A stretch of DNA of 60,691 nucleotides from Lachnospiraceae bacterium (GCA_017408735.1 JAFQUB010000005.1:1-60691); one strand, 5' to 3'; positions 7,746-17,828 are shown, numbered from the stretch's first letter. Numbers and translations are program-made. The notes: generated from the letters alone by a model not told the origin.

Positions 7746-10700
7746 TTACTTTTTCACCTTTACTGATTTTATACTACTATAATTTCCTTTGATTTTTGTT
7801 CCGGAAGATTTTTTATAAGAACAAATTCTCACATAGTATTTCTTTCCGGCTTTTAATTTACTAATTTTCTTAGAAGTTGTTTTATTATTTGAAACAGTTA
7901 CTGTCTTCACATTTTTCTTAAATTTCTTATCTGTAGAATACTGTAATATATAGCCGGTAGCTTTTTTGTCTTTCTTCCATTTTACAGTTATGCTCTTGGC
8001 AGCCGTTGATTTCACAGAAGATACTTTCTGCTGCTTTGGTTTTATAGTTATAGTTATCTTCTTTTCTGCTGCTTTGTACTCTGATGTTTCTGCCGCTTTT
8101 ATGGTGATAGTAGTCTTACCACAGCCTTTGATGGTTACTTTGCCGTTGTCAGATACTGTTACCACTTTTTTGTCACCGGAGGTATAGGTAAGTTTTCCAT
8201 TTCCGTTTGTTTGGGCACCTATGGAAAAGGCTTTGGCACCATAGGTTTTGGTGATATTTTTGGCAGTAATCTTCTGAGCTTCCTGTTTCACCGGTGCTTG
8301 TGTTAATTTTGGTGTATCTGTCGGCACGTTAGTCTGCGTTATGGTTGGTATTTCTGTCGGATTTACTTCCGGTGATACCGTTCCACCAGATGTTTTTTCG
8401 ATATATTTGTACGGAATATTTCTTTTTATTGCATAACTTTCTGCTACTGAACCTTTTATACAGGATATGGTCAGTTTCTCACTGTATTGGAATGTCCATC
8501 CTTCAAAAAATTCCCATATACTGTTGACACTTTCAGGAATTTCTACACTGAGCAAATTCTTGCAATGCATAAACGCTCCGTCTACTATTTCCCTTACACC
8601 ATCCGGGATAGCTACATTTTCTTTCCCCGGCGGGCAGCAAATCAACTGTTTTCCATCCTTACTATACAAAACACCATTTATAGATAAATATCTGCTATTA
8701 TTTGTATTTACACCTATGTCAACTAAACTACTGCATTCCCCAAATACAGTGGATTCTATACTTGTCACACTTTCAGGCACTTCAACGCTCAGCAAATCAC
8801 TGCAATTCTCAAATGCATTTTCCTCTATTGTCGCAACCCCTGCCGGAATAGAGAAATGTGCTTTTCCATTAGGACAGTAAATCAATGTTTTTCCATCTTT
8901 ACTATATAGTACACCATCCACAGAAGAATATATGTTGTTATTGTTATCCACTTCAATACTATTTAACTTATCATTTCCATAGAACGCATCTCTTTCTATA
9001 TCTGTCATTTCTTCTGGAATGACAAATGCAGATTTTCCTGCCGGACATGAAATCAGCCTTGCTCCGTCTTTACTATATAATACTCCGTCGATTGACTTAT
9101 AATTTGCGTTATTCTCTGCTACATTTATACTCACTAAATTGTCACAATCTGAAAATGCCCTATACTCTATACCCGTTACACCATTTGGAATCTCTATATT
9201 ACTCAGACTACTACATCCACTAAATGCTCCATACCCTATACTCGTTACACTGTCAGGTATTTCTATGTTGCTTAGACTACTACAATCCCCGAATGCAAAA
9301 CTCGCTATATCCGTTACACCATTTGGAATCTCTATATTACTCAGACTACTACATCCACTAAATGCTCCACCCTCTATACTCGTTACACCATTTGGAATCT
9401 CTATATTACTCAGACTACTACATCCACTAAATGCTCCATACCTTATACTCGTTACACTGCCAGGTATTTCTATGTTGCTTAGACTACTACAATCCTCGAA
9501 TGCAGAACTCGCTATATCCGTTACACCATTTGGAATCTCTATATTGCTTAGACTACTACAATCTGCAAATGCATAACTCCCTATACTCGTTACACTGTCA
9601 GGTATTTCTATGTTGCTTAGACTACTACAATCCATAAATGCGAAATCCCCTATATACGTTACACCATTTGGAATTTTCACACTACTCAAACTACTGCAAC
9701 CCTTAAACGCATAATCATTAATATTTGTAAGTTTTTCCGATATGGTTATACTTTTTTTGCCACCAGGACAAACAATTAGTTCTTTTTCATCCTTACTATA
9801 TACAACTCCATCCAAAGATAAATATTTGTCATTATTACTGCTTATATTTATACTATTCAAATTACTACATCCACTAAATGCAGAGTTTCCTATACTTGTC
9901 ACAGTTTCAGAAAGTTCTATACTGCTTAGACTACTACAATCAGCAAATGTCCAATCTTCTATTGTCGTGACTCCTTCCGGAAGTTCTATACTGCTTAGAC
10001 TACTACATCCACTAAATGCTCCATACCCTATACTTGTCACAGTTTCCGGAAGTTTTATGCTACTCAGACTACTACAACCGCTAAATACCCCGCTTCCTAT
10101 ACTTGTCACAGTTTCCGGAAGTTTTATGCTACTCAGACTACTGCAACCTTCAAATGCATAACTCCCTATGCTAATGACTCCTTCTGGAAGTTCTATACTG
10201 CTTAGACTACTACAACCTCTAAAGCTTTCGCCTTCTATGCTTACTACACCTGCCGGAATTATTACACTTTCCAAACCTTTACAATTATAAAATGTTCCTA
10301 TTTCTATTGTCGTGACTCCTTCCGGAAGTTCTATACTGCTTAATTTAGCACAATCCCGAAATGCATTTTCTCCTATTTTTGTTACTCCTTTTGGAAGTTT
10401 TATATCCTTTATGTTAATACAATTCATAAACATTCCACTTTCTATTGTCGTGACTCCTTCCGGAAGTTCTATACTGCTTAATTTAGTACAATCCTGAAAT
10501 GCATTTTCTCCTATTTTTGTTACTCTTTTTGGAATTTCTATACTTTCTAAATTCCTACAGCCTTGAAATGCCCCACTTTCTATATATTCTACTTCATCTA
10601 AAATAACAACATTATCTTTTTTTGCAGGACAGCAAATCAATTCGCTTCCGTCTTCACTATACAGAACACCGTTGTCTGACATATATTCATCATTACCTTC

Positions 10701-11621
10701 AGCCACTTCTATATTGCTTAAATTATCACATCCGCCAAATGCAGCCGAACCTATATAGTACACACTGTCCGGAATTTCAATATTACTTAAGCTATCACAA
10801 TCCAAAAATGCTCTTTCTCCTATATTTGTCACACTATTTGGAATCTTCACATCACTTAAGCTATCACAATCCGAAAATGCTCTTTCTCCTATATTTGTCA
10901 CACTATTTGGAATCTTCACATCACTTAAGCTATCACAATCTTCAAAAGCTCCGCCCTCTATATTAGTCACACTATCAGGAATTTCTACATCTTTCAAACT
11001 CCCACAATCGCTAAACACACCATATCCTATGCTTTCTAAATTATTAGGAAGTTTTACCTTGGTTAGATTTTCACAGGAAGAAAACGCATTACTTCCTATG
11101 TTAGCAACACTATTTGGAATTTCTATGCTATTTAGGTTTTCACAGACAGAAAACGCATTACTTCCTATGTCCGTTAAACCCTCTGAAAGTTTTACCCCAC
11201 TTAAACTTGTACAACAACTAAATGCACAGTCCCCTATGCTAATGACACTATTGGGAATTTCTATGCTATTTAGGTTTCCACAATACTCAAATGCACTGTC
11301 CCCTATGCTAATGACACTATTGGGAATTTTCACGCTACTTAAATTATAAGATTCTGAAAATGCATACTCGCCTATCTCTGTGACCCCATCCGGAATCACT
11401 ACATCTCCACCGGTTCCCAAATATGCTATAAGCACACCATCTTCAATATCGAAATCACTTTCCAGATTTTGTTGTGGTTCTCCAGCCGTTACTTCGTTTA
11501 GAACAACCTCCATATCCTCTGTCATTGAACCTTCCGCAGCCATTGAATTCCCCATATTCATGCCAGCTGCCATAATTGCTGTTACTACCGTTAATGATAC
11601 TACCTTTTTTAATTTGCGCAT
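7746..11621 (-). CDS. BspA-like leucine-rich-repeat surface protein
   Basis: 1291 residues with a signal peptide (VVSLTVVTAIMAAGMNMGNSMAA). About residues 60-1060 are some thirty-odd 23-residue repeats of the BspA/TpLRR type, with consensus SIG..AFSGCSSLSSIELPE.V. Five interludes of the form DGVLYSKDG..LI.CP.GK interrupt the repeats; these are also typical of the family. A Pro/Thr linker (near 1100-1125) leads to a Big2-like Ig domain (KITAKNITKTYGAK..., GKVTIKGCG) and a Lys-rich fibronectin III-like C-terminus. BspA-type proteins bind host or bacterial surfaces; adhesion here is inference. Several neighbouring repeats are nearly identical in DNA (about 9170-9640), pointing to recent repeat expansion. 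AGGGAGG precedes the ATG, with a consensus promoter upstream. Confidence 0.9.
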   Translation of the reverse strand: MRKLKKVVSLTVVTAIMAAGMNMGNSMAAEGSMTEDMEVVLNEVTAGEPQQNLESDFDIEDGVLIAYLGTGGDVVIPDGVTEIGEYAFSESYNLSSVKIPNSVISIGDSAFEYCGNLNSIEIPNSVISIGDCAFSCCTSLSGVKLSEGLTDIGSNAFSVCENLNSIEIPNSVANIGSNAFSSCENLTKVKLPNNLESIGYGVFSDCGSLKDVEIPDSVTNIEGGAFEDCDSLSDVKIPNSVTNIGERAFSDCDSLSDVKIPNSVTNIGERAFLDCDSLSNIEIPDSVYYIGSAAFGGCDNLSNIEVAEGNDEYMSDNGVLYSEDGSELICCPAKKDNVVILDEVEYIESGAFQGCRNLESIEIPKRVTKIGENAFQDCTKLSSIELPEGVTTIESGMFMNCINIKDIKLPKGVTKIGENAFRDCAKLSSIELPEGVTTIEIGTFYNCKGLESVIIPAGVVSIEGESFRGCSSLSSIELPEGVISIGSYAFEGCSSLSSIKLPETVTSIGSGVFSGCSSLSSIKLPETVTSIGYGAFSGCSSLSSIELPEGVTTIEDWTFADCSSLSSIELSETVTSIGNSAFSGCSNLNSINISSNNDKYLSLDGVVYSKDEKELIVCPGGKKSITISEKLTNINDYAFKGCSSLSSVKIPNGVTYIGDFAFMDCSSLSNIEIPDSVTSIGSYAFADCSSLSNIEIPNGVTDIASSAFEDCSSLSNIEIPGSVTSIRYGAFSGCSSLSNIEIPNGVTSIEGGAFSGCSSLSNIEIPNGVTDIASFAFGDCSSLSNIEIPDSVTSIGYGAFSGCSSLSNIEIPNGVTGIEYRAFSDCDNLVSINVAENNANYKSIDGVLYSKDGARLISCPAGKSAFVIPEEMTDIERDAFYGNDKLNSIEVDNNNNIYSSVDGVLYSKDGKTLIYCPNGKAHFSIPAGVATIEENAFENCSDLLSVEVPESVTSIESTVFGECSSLVDIGVNTNNSRYLSINGVLYSKDGKQLICCPPGKENVAIPDGVREIVDGAFMHCKNLLSVEIPESVNSIWEFFEGWTFQYSEKLTISCIKGSVAESYAIKRNIPYKYIEKTSGGTVSPEVNPTEIPTITQTNVPTDTPKLTQAPVKQEAQKITAKNITKTYGAKAFSIGAQTNGNGKLTYTSGDKKVVTVSDNGKVTIKGCGKTTITIKAAETSEYKAAEKKITITIKPKQQKVSSVKSTAAKSITVKWKKDKKATGYILQYSTDKKFKKNVKTVTVSNNKTTSKKISKLKAGKKYYVRICSYKKSSGTKIKGNYSSIKSVKVKK

Positions 11622-11642
11622 TTCTAATTCCTCCCTTTCTCA

Positions 11643-11658
11643 TTTACTTTTTAGTAAA
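11643..11658. promoter_or_regulatory. Small palindrome in the leader of the repeat-protein gene
   Basis: TTTACT and AGTAAA flank a TTTT spacer. The site lies between the predicted promoter (11684-11713) and the ATG of the repeat-protein gene, opposite the divergent XRE regulator. It could be an operator, but no second copy was seen. Confidence 0.3.
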
Positions 11659-11683
11659 TAAAATGTGTAATTTTACCACTTAA

Positions 11684-11713
11684 ATTTTAACATAATTGCT
11701 GTTTTTCTGTCAA
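11684..11713 (-). promoter_or_regulatory. Promoter of the BspA-like gene
   Basis: Minus-strand -35 TTGACA (11708-11713) and -10 TAAAAT (11684-11689) with an 18-base spacer. It gives a leader of about 55-60 bases before the ATG at 11621. Confidence 0.65.
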
Positions 11714-11783
11714 TTACAGATATCTCGGTGATAATGCAATATCATTCAGACTATTTTACTATTTATCTGAAAGGGGTGAATAT

Positions 11784-12077
11784 ATGGTTGCAGATAAAAT
11801 TAAACATATGCGCGAGCAAAAAAAAATGACGCAGGCTGACTTAGCTAAACATTTAGGAATTACCCGTTCTAGCGTAAATGCTTGGGAAATGGGCATTTCT
11901 GTTCCTTCTACACAATATGTTGTAGAACTTGCACTGATTTTTAATGTTTCCACCGATTTTCTTCTTGGTGTGGATTCTACCTCCACCCTTAGCGTTACCG
12001 GATTAAACGAAGATGATATAAATATAGTATTTAATATTATTAATCATCTGCGTTCCAAAAATATGCATTGCAATTAA
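11784..12077 (+). CDS. XRE-family helix-turn-helix regulator
   Basis: 97 residues. Residues 1-60 form a Cro/C1-type domain: KIKHMREQKKMTQADLAKHL, then ITRSSVNAWEMGISVPSTQ and LALIFNVSTDFLLG. A C-terminal tail of about 30 residues has no recognised domain. AAGGGGTG stands six bases before the ATG. It is transcribed away from the BspA-like gene, which makes that gene and itself the natural candidate targets, but this is inference. Such small XRE proteins are often accessory-region regulators. Confidence 0.85.
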   Translation: MVADKIKHMREQKKMTQADLAKHLGITRSSVNAWEMGISVPSTQYVVELALIFNVSTDFLLGVDSTSTLSVTGLNEDDINIVFNIINHLRSKNMHCN

Positions 12078-12108
12078 ATTTGAAAACTTAAAAAACAACA
12101 ATCGAAAA

Positions 12109-12135
12109 CTGCCAACAGGTTTTACCTGCTGGCAG
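12109..12135. terminator. Hairpin after the XRE gene
   Basis: CTGCCAACAGG and CCTGCTGGCAG form an 11-bp stem with one mismatch around TTTTA, 32 bases past the XRE stop. The better T-tract (TTTTCGATTGTTGTTTTTT) is on the minus strand, where no gene ends. The following 180 bases to 12318 hold no gene; a short GGC-GTTC-GCC hairpin lies near 12226-12243. Confidence 0.5.
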
Positions 12136-12324
12136 AAAAATTATATTTTCTAAAATTCATTGATTTTGTGGATGAAATGTTATATGATGTATGTATAGCA
12201 ATTGCTTTTGGGATATTTTTATCCTTCCGGCGTTCGCCAGAATTTTCCATATTATTTAAATTATTTTAATTAACAAATAAAACAGAACTACAATTATATT
12301 TGTACAAAGAAAGGAACATTGCCT

Positions 12325-13419
12325 ATGAGTAATAAATTACAAAAATATTTTCCATTAATTCGTACCAGAGAATCTATTTTCTGCAATATTCAAAATACTC
12401 CTCATTTGTGGTCCATATTCCAAACCTGGACCTCAGAGCAACAGAATGAATTTCTAGATTTTTGTAGCGGAGCGAAAGGTGTAAAACTACTGTATGATGG
12501 ATTTTTCAAAGAAATCTTAAATCCCGAATATACTCCCGAACGTGTCAGCGATTTTTTGTCTACTTTATTGAACAAAAAAGTATCCATTATAGCTGTCCTC
12601 CCCGCTGATTCTACCAGAATTGCAGATGAGTCTTCACTGCTGATTATGGATATTGTGGTCCAACTTGAAGATGGTACCATTGCCAATATAGAAGTTCAGA
12701 AAATCGGCTATATGTTTCCGGGAGAACGAAGTGCCTGTTACTCTGCTGACCTTCTGCTACGACAATACAAAAGAGTCCGAGATACGCAAAAAAAGAAATT
12801 TTCCTATCAGGATATTAAAACAGTCTACACCATTGTGCTTTTCGAAAAGAGCCCCCATGAATTTCATGATTTCTCCAATACATATATTCATAAATTCCAA
12901 CAAATATCTAATACCGGATTAGAACTAGAGCTATTGCAAAAATATATATTTATTCCACTTGACATTTTCTTGGAAACCAAGCAAACTATAGATAATAAAC
13001 TTGATGGTTGGCTTACTCTGTTTGCTTCCGATGATCCACAGAAAATTGTGGAATTAATTACAAAATACCCGGAATTTAAAAGCATTTATGAGAAAGTCTA
13101 TGAAATGTGTATGAATTTGGAGGATATTATGGCTTTGTTTTCAAAAGAATTACAGGAACTGGACAGAAATACAGTACAATATATGATCGACGAGCAGCAG
13201 GAAGTCATTAACGAGCAAAAGAAGTGTATCGAAGAAAATGAACGTATTCTCGCAGAACAGGCTACTTCTCTCGCTGAGAAGGATAAATTCTTAGCCGAGA
13301 AAGATAAATTCTTAGCCGAGAAAGATAAATTCTTAGCCGAGAAAGACAAGTCCTTAGCTGAAAAAGACAAAGAGATTGAACGTTTAAAACAGCTACTAGA
13401 GCAAAAAGAAAAGTCTTAA
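12325..13419 (+). CDS. Rpn-family PD-(D/E)XK nuclease / putative transposase with heptad-repeat tail
   Basis: 364 residues from the ATG at 12325, which has AAAGAAAGGA at a suitable distance; the in-frame TTG at 12319 lies too close. Residues about 50-140 match the Rpn/YhgA-like family: FFKEILNPEY, LLNKKVSIIAVLP, and the nuclease core MDIVVQLEDG...NIEVQKIG, followed by RSACYSADLLLRQY. Rpn proteins are recombination-promoting DNA endonucleases formerly annotated as transposases. The C-terminus (about residues 288-364) is a coiled coil built from tandem LAEKDKF heptads, three copies nearly identical in DNA (21-bp units at 13276-13350). No transposon ends were found. A hairpin follows the stop. 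Confidence 0.85.
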   Translation: MSNKLQKYFPLIRTRESIFCNIQNTPHLWSIFQTWTSEQQNEFLDFCSGAKGVKLLYDGFFKEILNPEYTPERVSDFLSTLLNKKVSIIAVLPADSTRIADESSLLIMDIVVQLEDGTIANIEVQKIGYMFPGERSACYSADLLLRQYKRVRDTQKKKFSYQDIKTVYTIVLFEKSPHEFHDFSNTYIHKFQQISNTGLELELLQKYIFIPLDIFLETKQTIDNKLDGWLTLFASDDPQKIVELITKYPEFKSIYEKVYEMCMNLEDIMALFSKELQELDRNTVQYMIDEQQEVINEQKKCIEENERILAEQATSLAEKDKFLAEKDKFLAEKDKFLAEKDKSLAEKDKEIERLKQLLEQKEKS

Positions 13420-13423
13420 CTTT

Positions 13424-13457
13424 AAAGGGGCTCTCACATTTCAGTGGTAGCCCCTTT
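13424..13457 (+). terminator. Hairpin between the Rpn gene and transketolase
   Basis: AAAGGGGCT pairs with AGCCCCTTT around a 16-base loop, just after the Rpn stop and 34 bases past the convergent transketolase stop. It could serve both strands; T-tracts are weak. Confidence 0.55.
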
Positions 13458-13491
13458 CATCGTTCTAGCAACTTGTAAACACAAGTTTATA

Positions 13492-14430
13492 TTACATATT
13501 TTCTTTTATTTTCTTATAAATGCCTTCTGCATCCAATCCATATTTCTTTACCAGTTCTACCGCAGGACCTGATTCGCCATATACATCATTAACACCAATT
13601 TTTACTACCTTTGTTGGTGCTTTTTCGGATAAGCAGTCACACACTGCACTTCCAAGACCACCGATAACAGAATGTTCTTCTACCGTGAATACCTTTCCTG
13701 TTTCTTTTGCTGCTTTTACAATTAAGTCTTCATCTAACGGCTTAATTGTATGAATATTTATAACTTTCGCATCAATTCCGTCTTTTGCAAGCAATTCTGC
13801 TGCTGCTAAAGATTCGCTGACACAAAGACCTGTTGCTACAATTGTGATGTCTTTTCCTTCTCTTAATACAACACCTTTTCCAATTTCAAATTTGTAATCC
13901 GGTGTATCATTAATAACCGGTACTGCCAAACGACCGAAACGGATGTATACCGGTCCTACATGTTCGATGGCTGCTTTTACTGCTGCCTTTGCTTCTACAT
14001 CATCTGCAGGGTTGAGTACCACCATACCCGGAATTGTTCTCATTAATGCAATATCTTCGTTACACTGGTGAGTTGCACCATCTTCTCCTACAGAAATCCC
14101 TGCATGAGTTGCACCAATTTTTACATTTAATTTTGGATAACCTACGGAGTTACGAATCTGTTCGAAAGCTCGTCCTGCTGCAAACATAGCAAAAGAACTT
14201 ACGAATGGAATCTTTCCTGTAGCAGCCAAACCTGCCGCAATACCTACCATGTTACATTCTGCAATACCACAATCAATATGTCTTTCCGGAAATGCTTTCT
14301 GGAAAATTCCTGTTTTGGTTGCTGCTGCAAGGTCAGCGTCAAGAACGATTAAATCAGGATACTGTGCACCCAATTCAGCTAAAGCATTACCATAACTTTC
14401 TCTTGTTGCAATTTTCTTTACTTCTGACAT
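13492..14430 (-). CDS. Transketolase, C-terminal subunit
   Basis: 312 residues, the pyrimidine-binding and C-terminal parts of a split transketolase. Visible marks are ATRESYGNALAELG at the start, IDCGIAECNMVGIAAGLAA (the conserved glutamate of the PYR domain), a GATHAGISVGEDGATHQ loop, and the C-terminal domain TVEEHSVIGGLG. With the N-terminal subunit it moves two-carbon units between sugar phosphates in the pentose phosphate pathway. Its start overlaps the end of the N-terminal gene by 13 bases, indicating translational coupling. Split transketolases are usual in clostridia. Confidence 0.93.
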   Translation of the reverse strand: MSEVKKIATRESYGNALAELGAQYPDLIVLDADLAAATKTGIFQKAFPERHIDCGIAECNMVGIAAGLAATGKIPFVSSFAMFAAGRAFEQIRNSVGYPKLNVKIGATHAGISVGEDGATHQCNEDIALMRTIPGMVVLNPADDVEAKAAVKAAIEHVGPVYIRFGRLAVPVINDTPDYKFEIGKGVVLREGKDITIVATGLCVSESLAAAELLAKDGIDAKVINIHTIKPLDEDLIVKAAKETGKVFTVEEHSVIGGLGSAVCDCLSEKAPTKVVKIGVNDVYGESGPAVELVKKYGLDAEGIYKKIKENM

Positions 14431-15254
14431 AATGCTTCACCTACTTTCTCTAAATCTTCCATTGCTGTTGCAAACTGCTCATCATTTGGAGCAGAGCCAT
14501 GCCAGGATGCCTGGTTTTCCATGAAGGATACACCTTTTCCCTTTACACTCTTAGCGATAATGGCTGTTGGCATTCCCTTACATTCTCTTGCGGCCTTAAA
14601 TGCCGCCTCTAACTGGTCAAAGTTATGAGCATCTACATTAATTACATTAAAGTTAAATGCTTCAAATTTTTTGTCGATTGGGTATGGGGAACATACATCT
14701 TCGATTGCACCGTCAATCTGAAGGCCGTTATTATCCACGATTACAACCAGATTGTCCAATTTTCTTGCACCTGCAAACATTGCTGCTTCCCAAACCTGAC
14801 CTTCCTGAATTTCACCGTCACCTAATAAGGTATAAGTACGGTAAGAATCATTGGAAAGTTTTGCAGACAACGCCATTCCAACTGCTGCTGAAATTCCCTG
14901 TCCTAAAGAACCACTGGACATATCCACACCCGGAATGTGTTTCTTATCCGGATGTCCCTGAAGATATGAGCCTACATGTCTTAATGTTTTCAAATCTTCT
15001 ACCGGGAAAAAACCTCTCTGTGCAAGAGTTGCATAAAGTCCCGGTGCTACGTGACCTTTGGATAATACAAAACGATCTCTATCTTCTTTGTCCGGATTTT
15101 TCGGGTCAATGTTCATTTCTTCAAAGTACAGATAAGTAAAAATATCCGCTGCCGATAAGGAACCACCCGGATGTCCTGATTTTGCACTGTGTACTGCAGT
15201 AATGATACCCTTACGAATCTCATTGGCTGTCTTTTTAAGTTCTAATTTATTCAT
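14418..15254 (-). CDS. Transketolase, N-terminal subunit
   Basis: 278 residues from the ATG at 15254, chosen for AAGGAGG eight bases upstream; the longer frame to 15311 lacks a ribosome site. It carries the thiamine-diphosphate-binding half: HSAKSGHPGGSLSAADI, KGHVAPGLYATL, and the GDG...NN cofactor motif in LLGDGEIQEGQVWEAAM and VIVDNNGLQID. It must pair with the downstream C-terminal subunit to form the active enzyme. The upstream 80 bases hold no obvious regulatory element. Confidence 0.93.
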   Translation of the reverse strand: MNKLELKKTANEIRKGIITAVHSAKSGHPGGSLSAADIFTYLYFEEMNIDPKNPDKEDRDRFVLSKGHVAPGLYATLAQRGFFPVEDLKTLRHVGSYLQGHPDKKHIPGVDMSSGSLGQGISAAVGMALSAKLSNDSYRTYTLLGDGEIQEGQVWEAAMFAGARKLDNLVVIVDNNGLQIDGAIEDVCSPYPIDKKFEAFNFNVINVDAHNFDQLEAAFKAARECKGMPTAIIAKSVKGKGVSFMENQASWHGSAPNDEQFATAMEDLEKVGEALCQK

Positions 15255-15335
15255 GAAAACGCCTCCTTGTTTTACGTTTTTAGTACAATAACTCTCTTTA
15301 TAGATTACCATTATTAGAAAGCTCTTGCAAGCAAT

Positions 15336-16643
15336 TTATTCATCATAGATTGACACAATTTCCCCGTCCAAAATACGATTCACATTTTTTACTGCACAGA
15401 AATTACCACACATACTGCAGGTATCCTCTTTTTCCGGCTTGGATTCTGCCCGGTATCTTCTGGCTTTTTCCGGGTCCATGCTTAAATCAAACATCTTCTC
15501 CCAGTCTAATGCTTTTCTGGCTTTACTCATTTCGTAATCCCAGTCAGCAGCCCCTTTTATGCCTTTGGCAATGTCCGCTGCATGAGCAGCAATTTTAGAA
15601 GCAATGATTCCTTCCTTTACATCATCCACATTCGGCAAACGCAAGTGTTCCGCCGGTGTTACATAACATAAGAAAGCAGCTCCGTAAGTAGCCGCAATCG
15701 CTCCACCAATAGCCGAGGTGATATGGTCATACCCCGGTGCCACATCCGTAACCAGTGGCCCCAGCACATAAAATGGAGCTCCATGACAAAGGGTTTTCTG
15801 AATAGTCATATTTGCTTCAATCTGATTTAGAGGCATATGCCCCGGACCTTCTACCATAACCTGTACATCTTTTTCCCATGCACGTTTGGTTAGTTCTCCT
15901 AAGGTAATCAGTTCTTCAATCTGTGAAGTGTCTGTAGCATCCTCAATACACCCCGGTCTGCAGGCATCTCCAAGACTCATAGTCACATCATATTCTCTGC
16001 ATATATCAAGAATTTCATCATAATATTCATAGAAAGGATTTTCTTCACCCGTCATTTCCATCCACGCAAAAATAATGGAACCGCCTCTGGAAACAATATT
16101 CATCAGACGTTTGTTGTTTTTAAAACGACTGGCTGTGGCTCTGTTAATACCGCAGTGAATAGTCATAAAATCCACGCCGTCTTCTGCGTGCATGCGAACT
16201 ACGTCAATCCACTCTCTTGCCGTAATTTCTTTCAATGGCTTATGGTAATATACTACTGCATCATAAATTGGTACTGTTCCAATCATGGCGCTACATTCAC
16301 TGGTAAGCTTTCTACGGAACACTCTGGTATCTCCACTGGAACTTAAGTCCATAATCGCCTCTGCACCCATTTTCACAGCAGAATTCACCTTCTCCATTTC
16401 CACTTCCAAATCCCTGCTATCTCTGGATACTCCAAGATTTACATTAATTTTTGTTGTTAACATGGAACCAATGCCGTTTGGATTAATGCAGGTATGCTTC
16501 TTATTACACGGAATGATTATCTGACCTTTTGCCACATATTCCATTAATTCCTTTTCATCCATATGTTCTTTTTCTGACACAAGTTTCATTTCTTTGGTGA
16601 GAATGCCTTGTCTGGCGGCATCCATCTGCGTAGTGTATGACAT
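15336..16643 (-). CDS. thiC: Phosphomethylpyrimidine synthase ThiC
   Basis: 435 residues, the length of the shorter clostridial ThiC. The radical SAM enzyme converts aminoimidazole ribotide to hydroxymethylpyrimidine phosphate for thiamine synthesis. The C-terminal cluster motif CX2CX4C is present as CSMCGNFC, and the family blocks [30 protein letters not shown] and [13 protein letters not shown] can be read. AAAGGAG stands before the ATG. It follows the sugar-binding lipoprotein gene by 13 bases, so it is probably co-transcribed with it, which leaves no room for its own TPP riboswitch. Other thiamine genes (thiD, thiE) lie 18-20 kb away. Confidence 0.95.
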   Translation of the reverse strand: MSYTTQMDAARQGILTKEMKLVSEKEHMDEKELMEYVAKGQIIIPCNKKHTCINPNGIGSMLTTKINVNLGVSRDSRDLEVEMEKVNSAVKMGAEAIMDLSSSGDTRVFRRKLTSECSAMIGTVPIYDAVVYYHKPLKEITAREWIDVVRMHAEDGVDFMTIHCGINRATASRFKNNKRLMNIVSRGGSIIFAWMEMTGEENPFYEYYDEILDICREYDVTMSLGDACRPGCIEDATDTSQIEELITLGELTKRAWEKDVQVMVEGPGHMPLNQIEANMTIQKTLCHGAPFYVLGPLVTDVAPGYDHITSAIGGAIAATYGAAFLCYVTPAEHLRLPNVDDVKEGIIASKIAAHAADIAKGIKGAADWDYEMSKARKALDWEKMFDLSMDPEKARRYRAESKPEKEDTCSMCGNFCAVKNVNRILDGEIVSIYDE

Positions 16644-16656
16644 ACGATTTACTCCT

Positions 16657-17766
16657 TTATTCTAACTGGCTTTCTGTGTAATACCCACCATCTATTAAAA
16701 TCTCTTTATAATTTTCTTTATCCACCACCACAGTAGTGCATAAATAAGTCGGCACGTTGATACTTCCATTATCGTATCCTTCTTCGTAGTTAATTTCCGG
16801 CATAGTTCCCTCTAATACCGCCTTTACCATCATGGCACATTTGTCCGCCAATACTCTGGTATCTTTATATACAGACATTGACTGCTTTCCGGAAATAATA
16901 TTTTTTACTGCCTCTATGCCTGCATCCTGACCGGTAACAAGAGGCCATTCTTCTTCAGAATATCCACTCCGTTCCAAAGAATAAAGCACTCCTGCCGCTA
17001 TTGTATCATTGGCGCAACATGCAATATCCAGTTTTTCTTTTTTATAATTCTGATTCAGAATCTGATCCATATTCTTTTCTGCCAAAGTTCTTGACCAACG
17101 TAAGATATTGGTATCTGCAAATTCTATTTTTCCGGAATTACATACCAGCGTACCATCTTCCAGATATTCACCTAAAATCTCCATAATGCCTTCGTATACT
17201 AATTTGGCATTGTTGTCATCCGGAGAGCCCATAAAAAATTCTATGGTTCGATGTTCTCCTGTTTTGCGAAGTTCTTCCAGATTCTCTTTTTCTTTGATAT
17301 AGGTTCCCATGGAAACTCCTATATTTTTATTATCAAATGTAGCGTAATATGACACAGCTTCTGTATCCATCAAAAGTCGGTCATAGGAAATTACCGCTAT
17401 CTGCTGTTCTTTTGCTTTTAACAAAACTTCCTGAATTTTCTCTGTATCTACCAGACCTATTACAAGACAGTCCACTTCCAAACGCAACATTTCTTCTATC
17501 TGCTCTGCCTGAACATAAGGATTGTTTTCTGCAAAACGCACCTCTACCTGGTAGCCTGCCTGCTCCAGGGCTTTTTGAATGTTCTTTGCATCCTGTTCCC
17601 AGCGTTCATCTGTTTTTGTAGGCATAAGCACCCCTACTTTTTTGTCCAACAAAACAGGTTCTTCTTCTGCTGTTGCAGGTATTTCCGTCACTTCATGTCC
17701 CCCACAGGAAATACATACAATCGAAACCAGAACAATGCACAGCAATACCGCTATGTGTTTTTTCAT
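16657..17766 (-). CDS. Sugar ABC transporter substrate-binding lipoprotein (ChvE/XylF-like)
   Basis: 369 residues with a lipoprotein signal ([10 protein letters not shown], lipid at Cys21). The periplasmic-binding-protein type 1 fold is seen in [40 protein letters not shown] and SVYKDTR, the pattern of multiple-sugar, xylose or galactose binders. No permease or ATPase gene is adjacent, so it is an orphan binding protein, perhaps serving a transporter elsewhere or a sensor kinase. It lies 62 bases after recR and 13 before thiC on the same strand. Confidence 0.88.
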   Translation of the reverse strand: MKKHIAVLLCIVLVSIVCISCGGHEVTEIPATAEEEPVLLDKKVGVLMPTKTDERWEQDAKNIQKALEQAGYQVEVRFAENNPYVQAEQIEEMLRLEVDCLVIGLVDTEKIQEVLLKAKEQQIAVISYDRLLMDTEAVSYYATFDNKNIGVSMGTYIKEKENLEELRKTGEHRTIEFFMGSPDDNNAKLVYEGIMEILGEYLEDGTLVCNSGKIEFADTNILRWSRTLAEKNMDQILNQNYKKEKLDIACCANDTIAAGVLYSLERSGYSEEEWPLVTGQDAGIEAVKNIISGKQSMSVYKDTRVLADKCAMMVKAVLEGTMPEINYEEGYDNGSINVPTYLCTTVVVDKENYKEILIDGGYYTESQLE

Positions 17767-17828
17767 AGTTCTTCCCTCATCTCGTATTTTAACCCTTATT
17801 AATCTTTACCTTCCATCTGTCTTCCAGC

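Noticed and set aside
9139..10161. Several plus-strand frames of 60-145 codons opposite the BspA-like gene
   Set aside because: They are antisense shadows of the repetitive adhesin gene; their repeats mirror its 69-bp units and none has a ribosome site.
13276..13350. CRISPR-like short repeats
   Set aside because: The 21-bp units are contiguous, in frame and encode a coiled coil; there are no spacers. No CRISPR array was found elsewhere.
12325..13419. Active insertion sequence around the Rpn gene
   Set aside because: No terminal inverted repeats or target duplications were seen; Rpn proteins are often labelled transposases without being in transposons.
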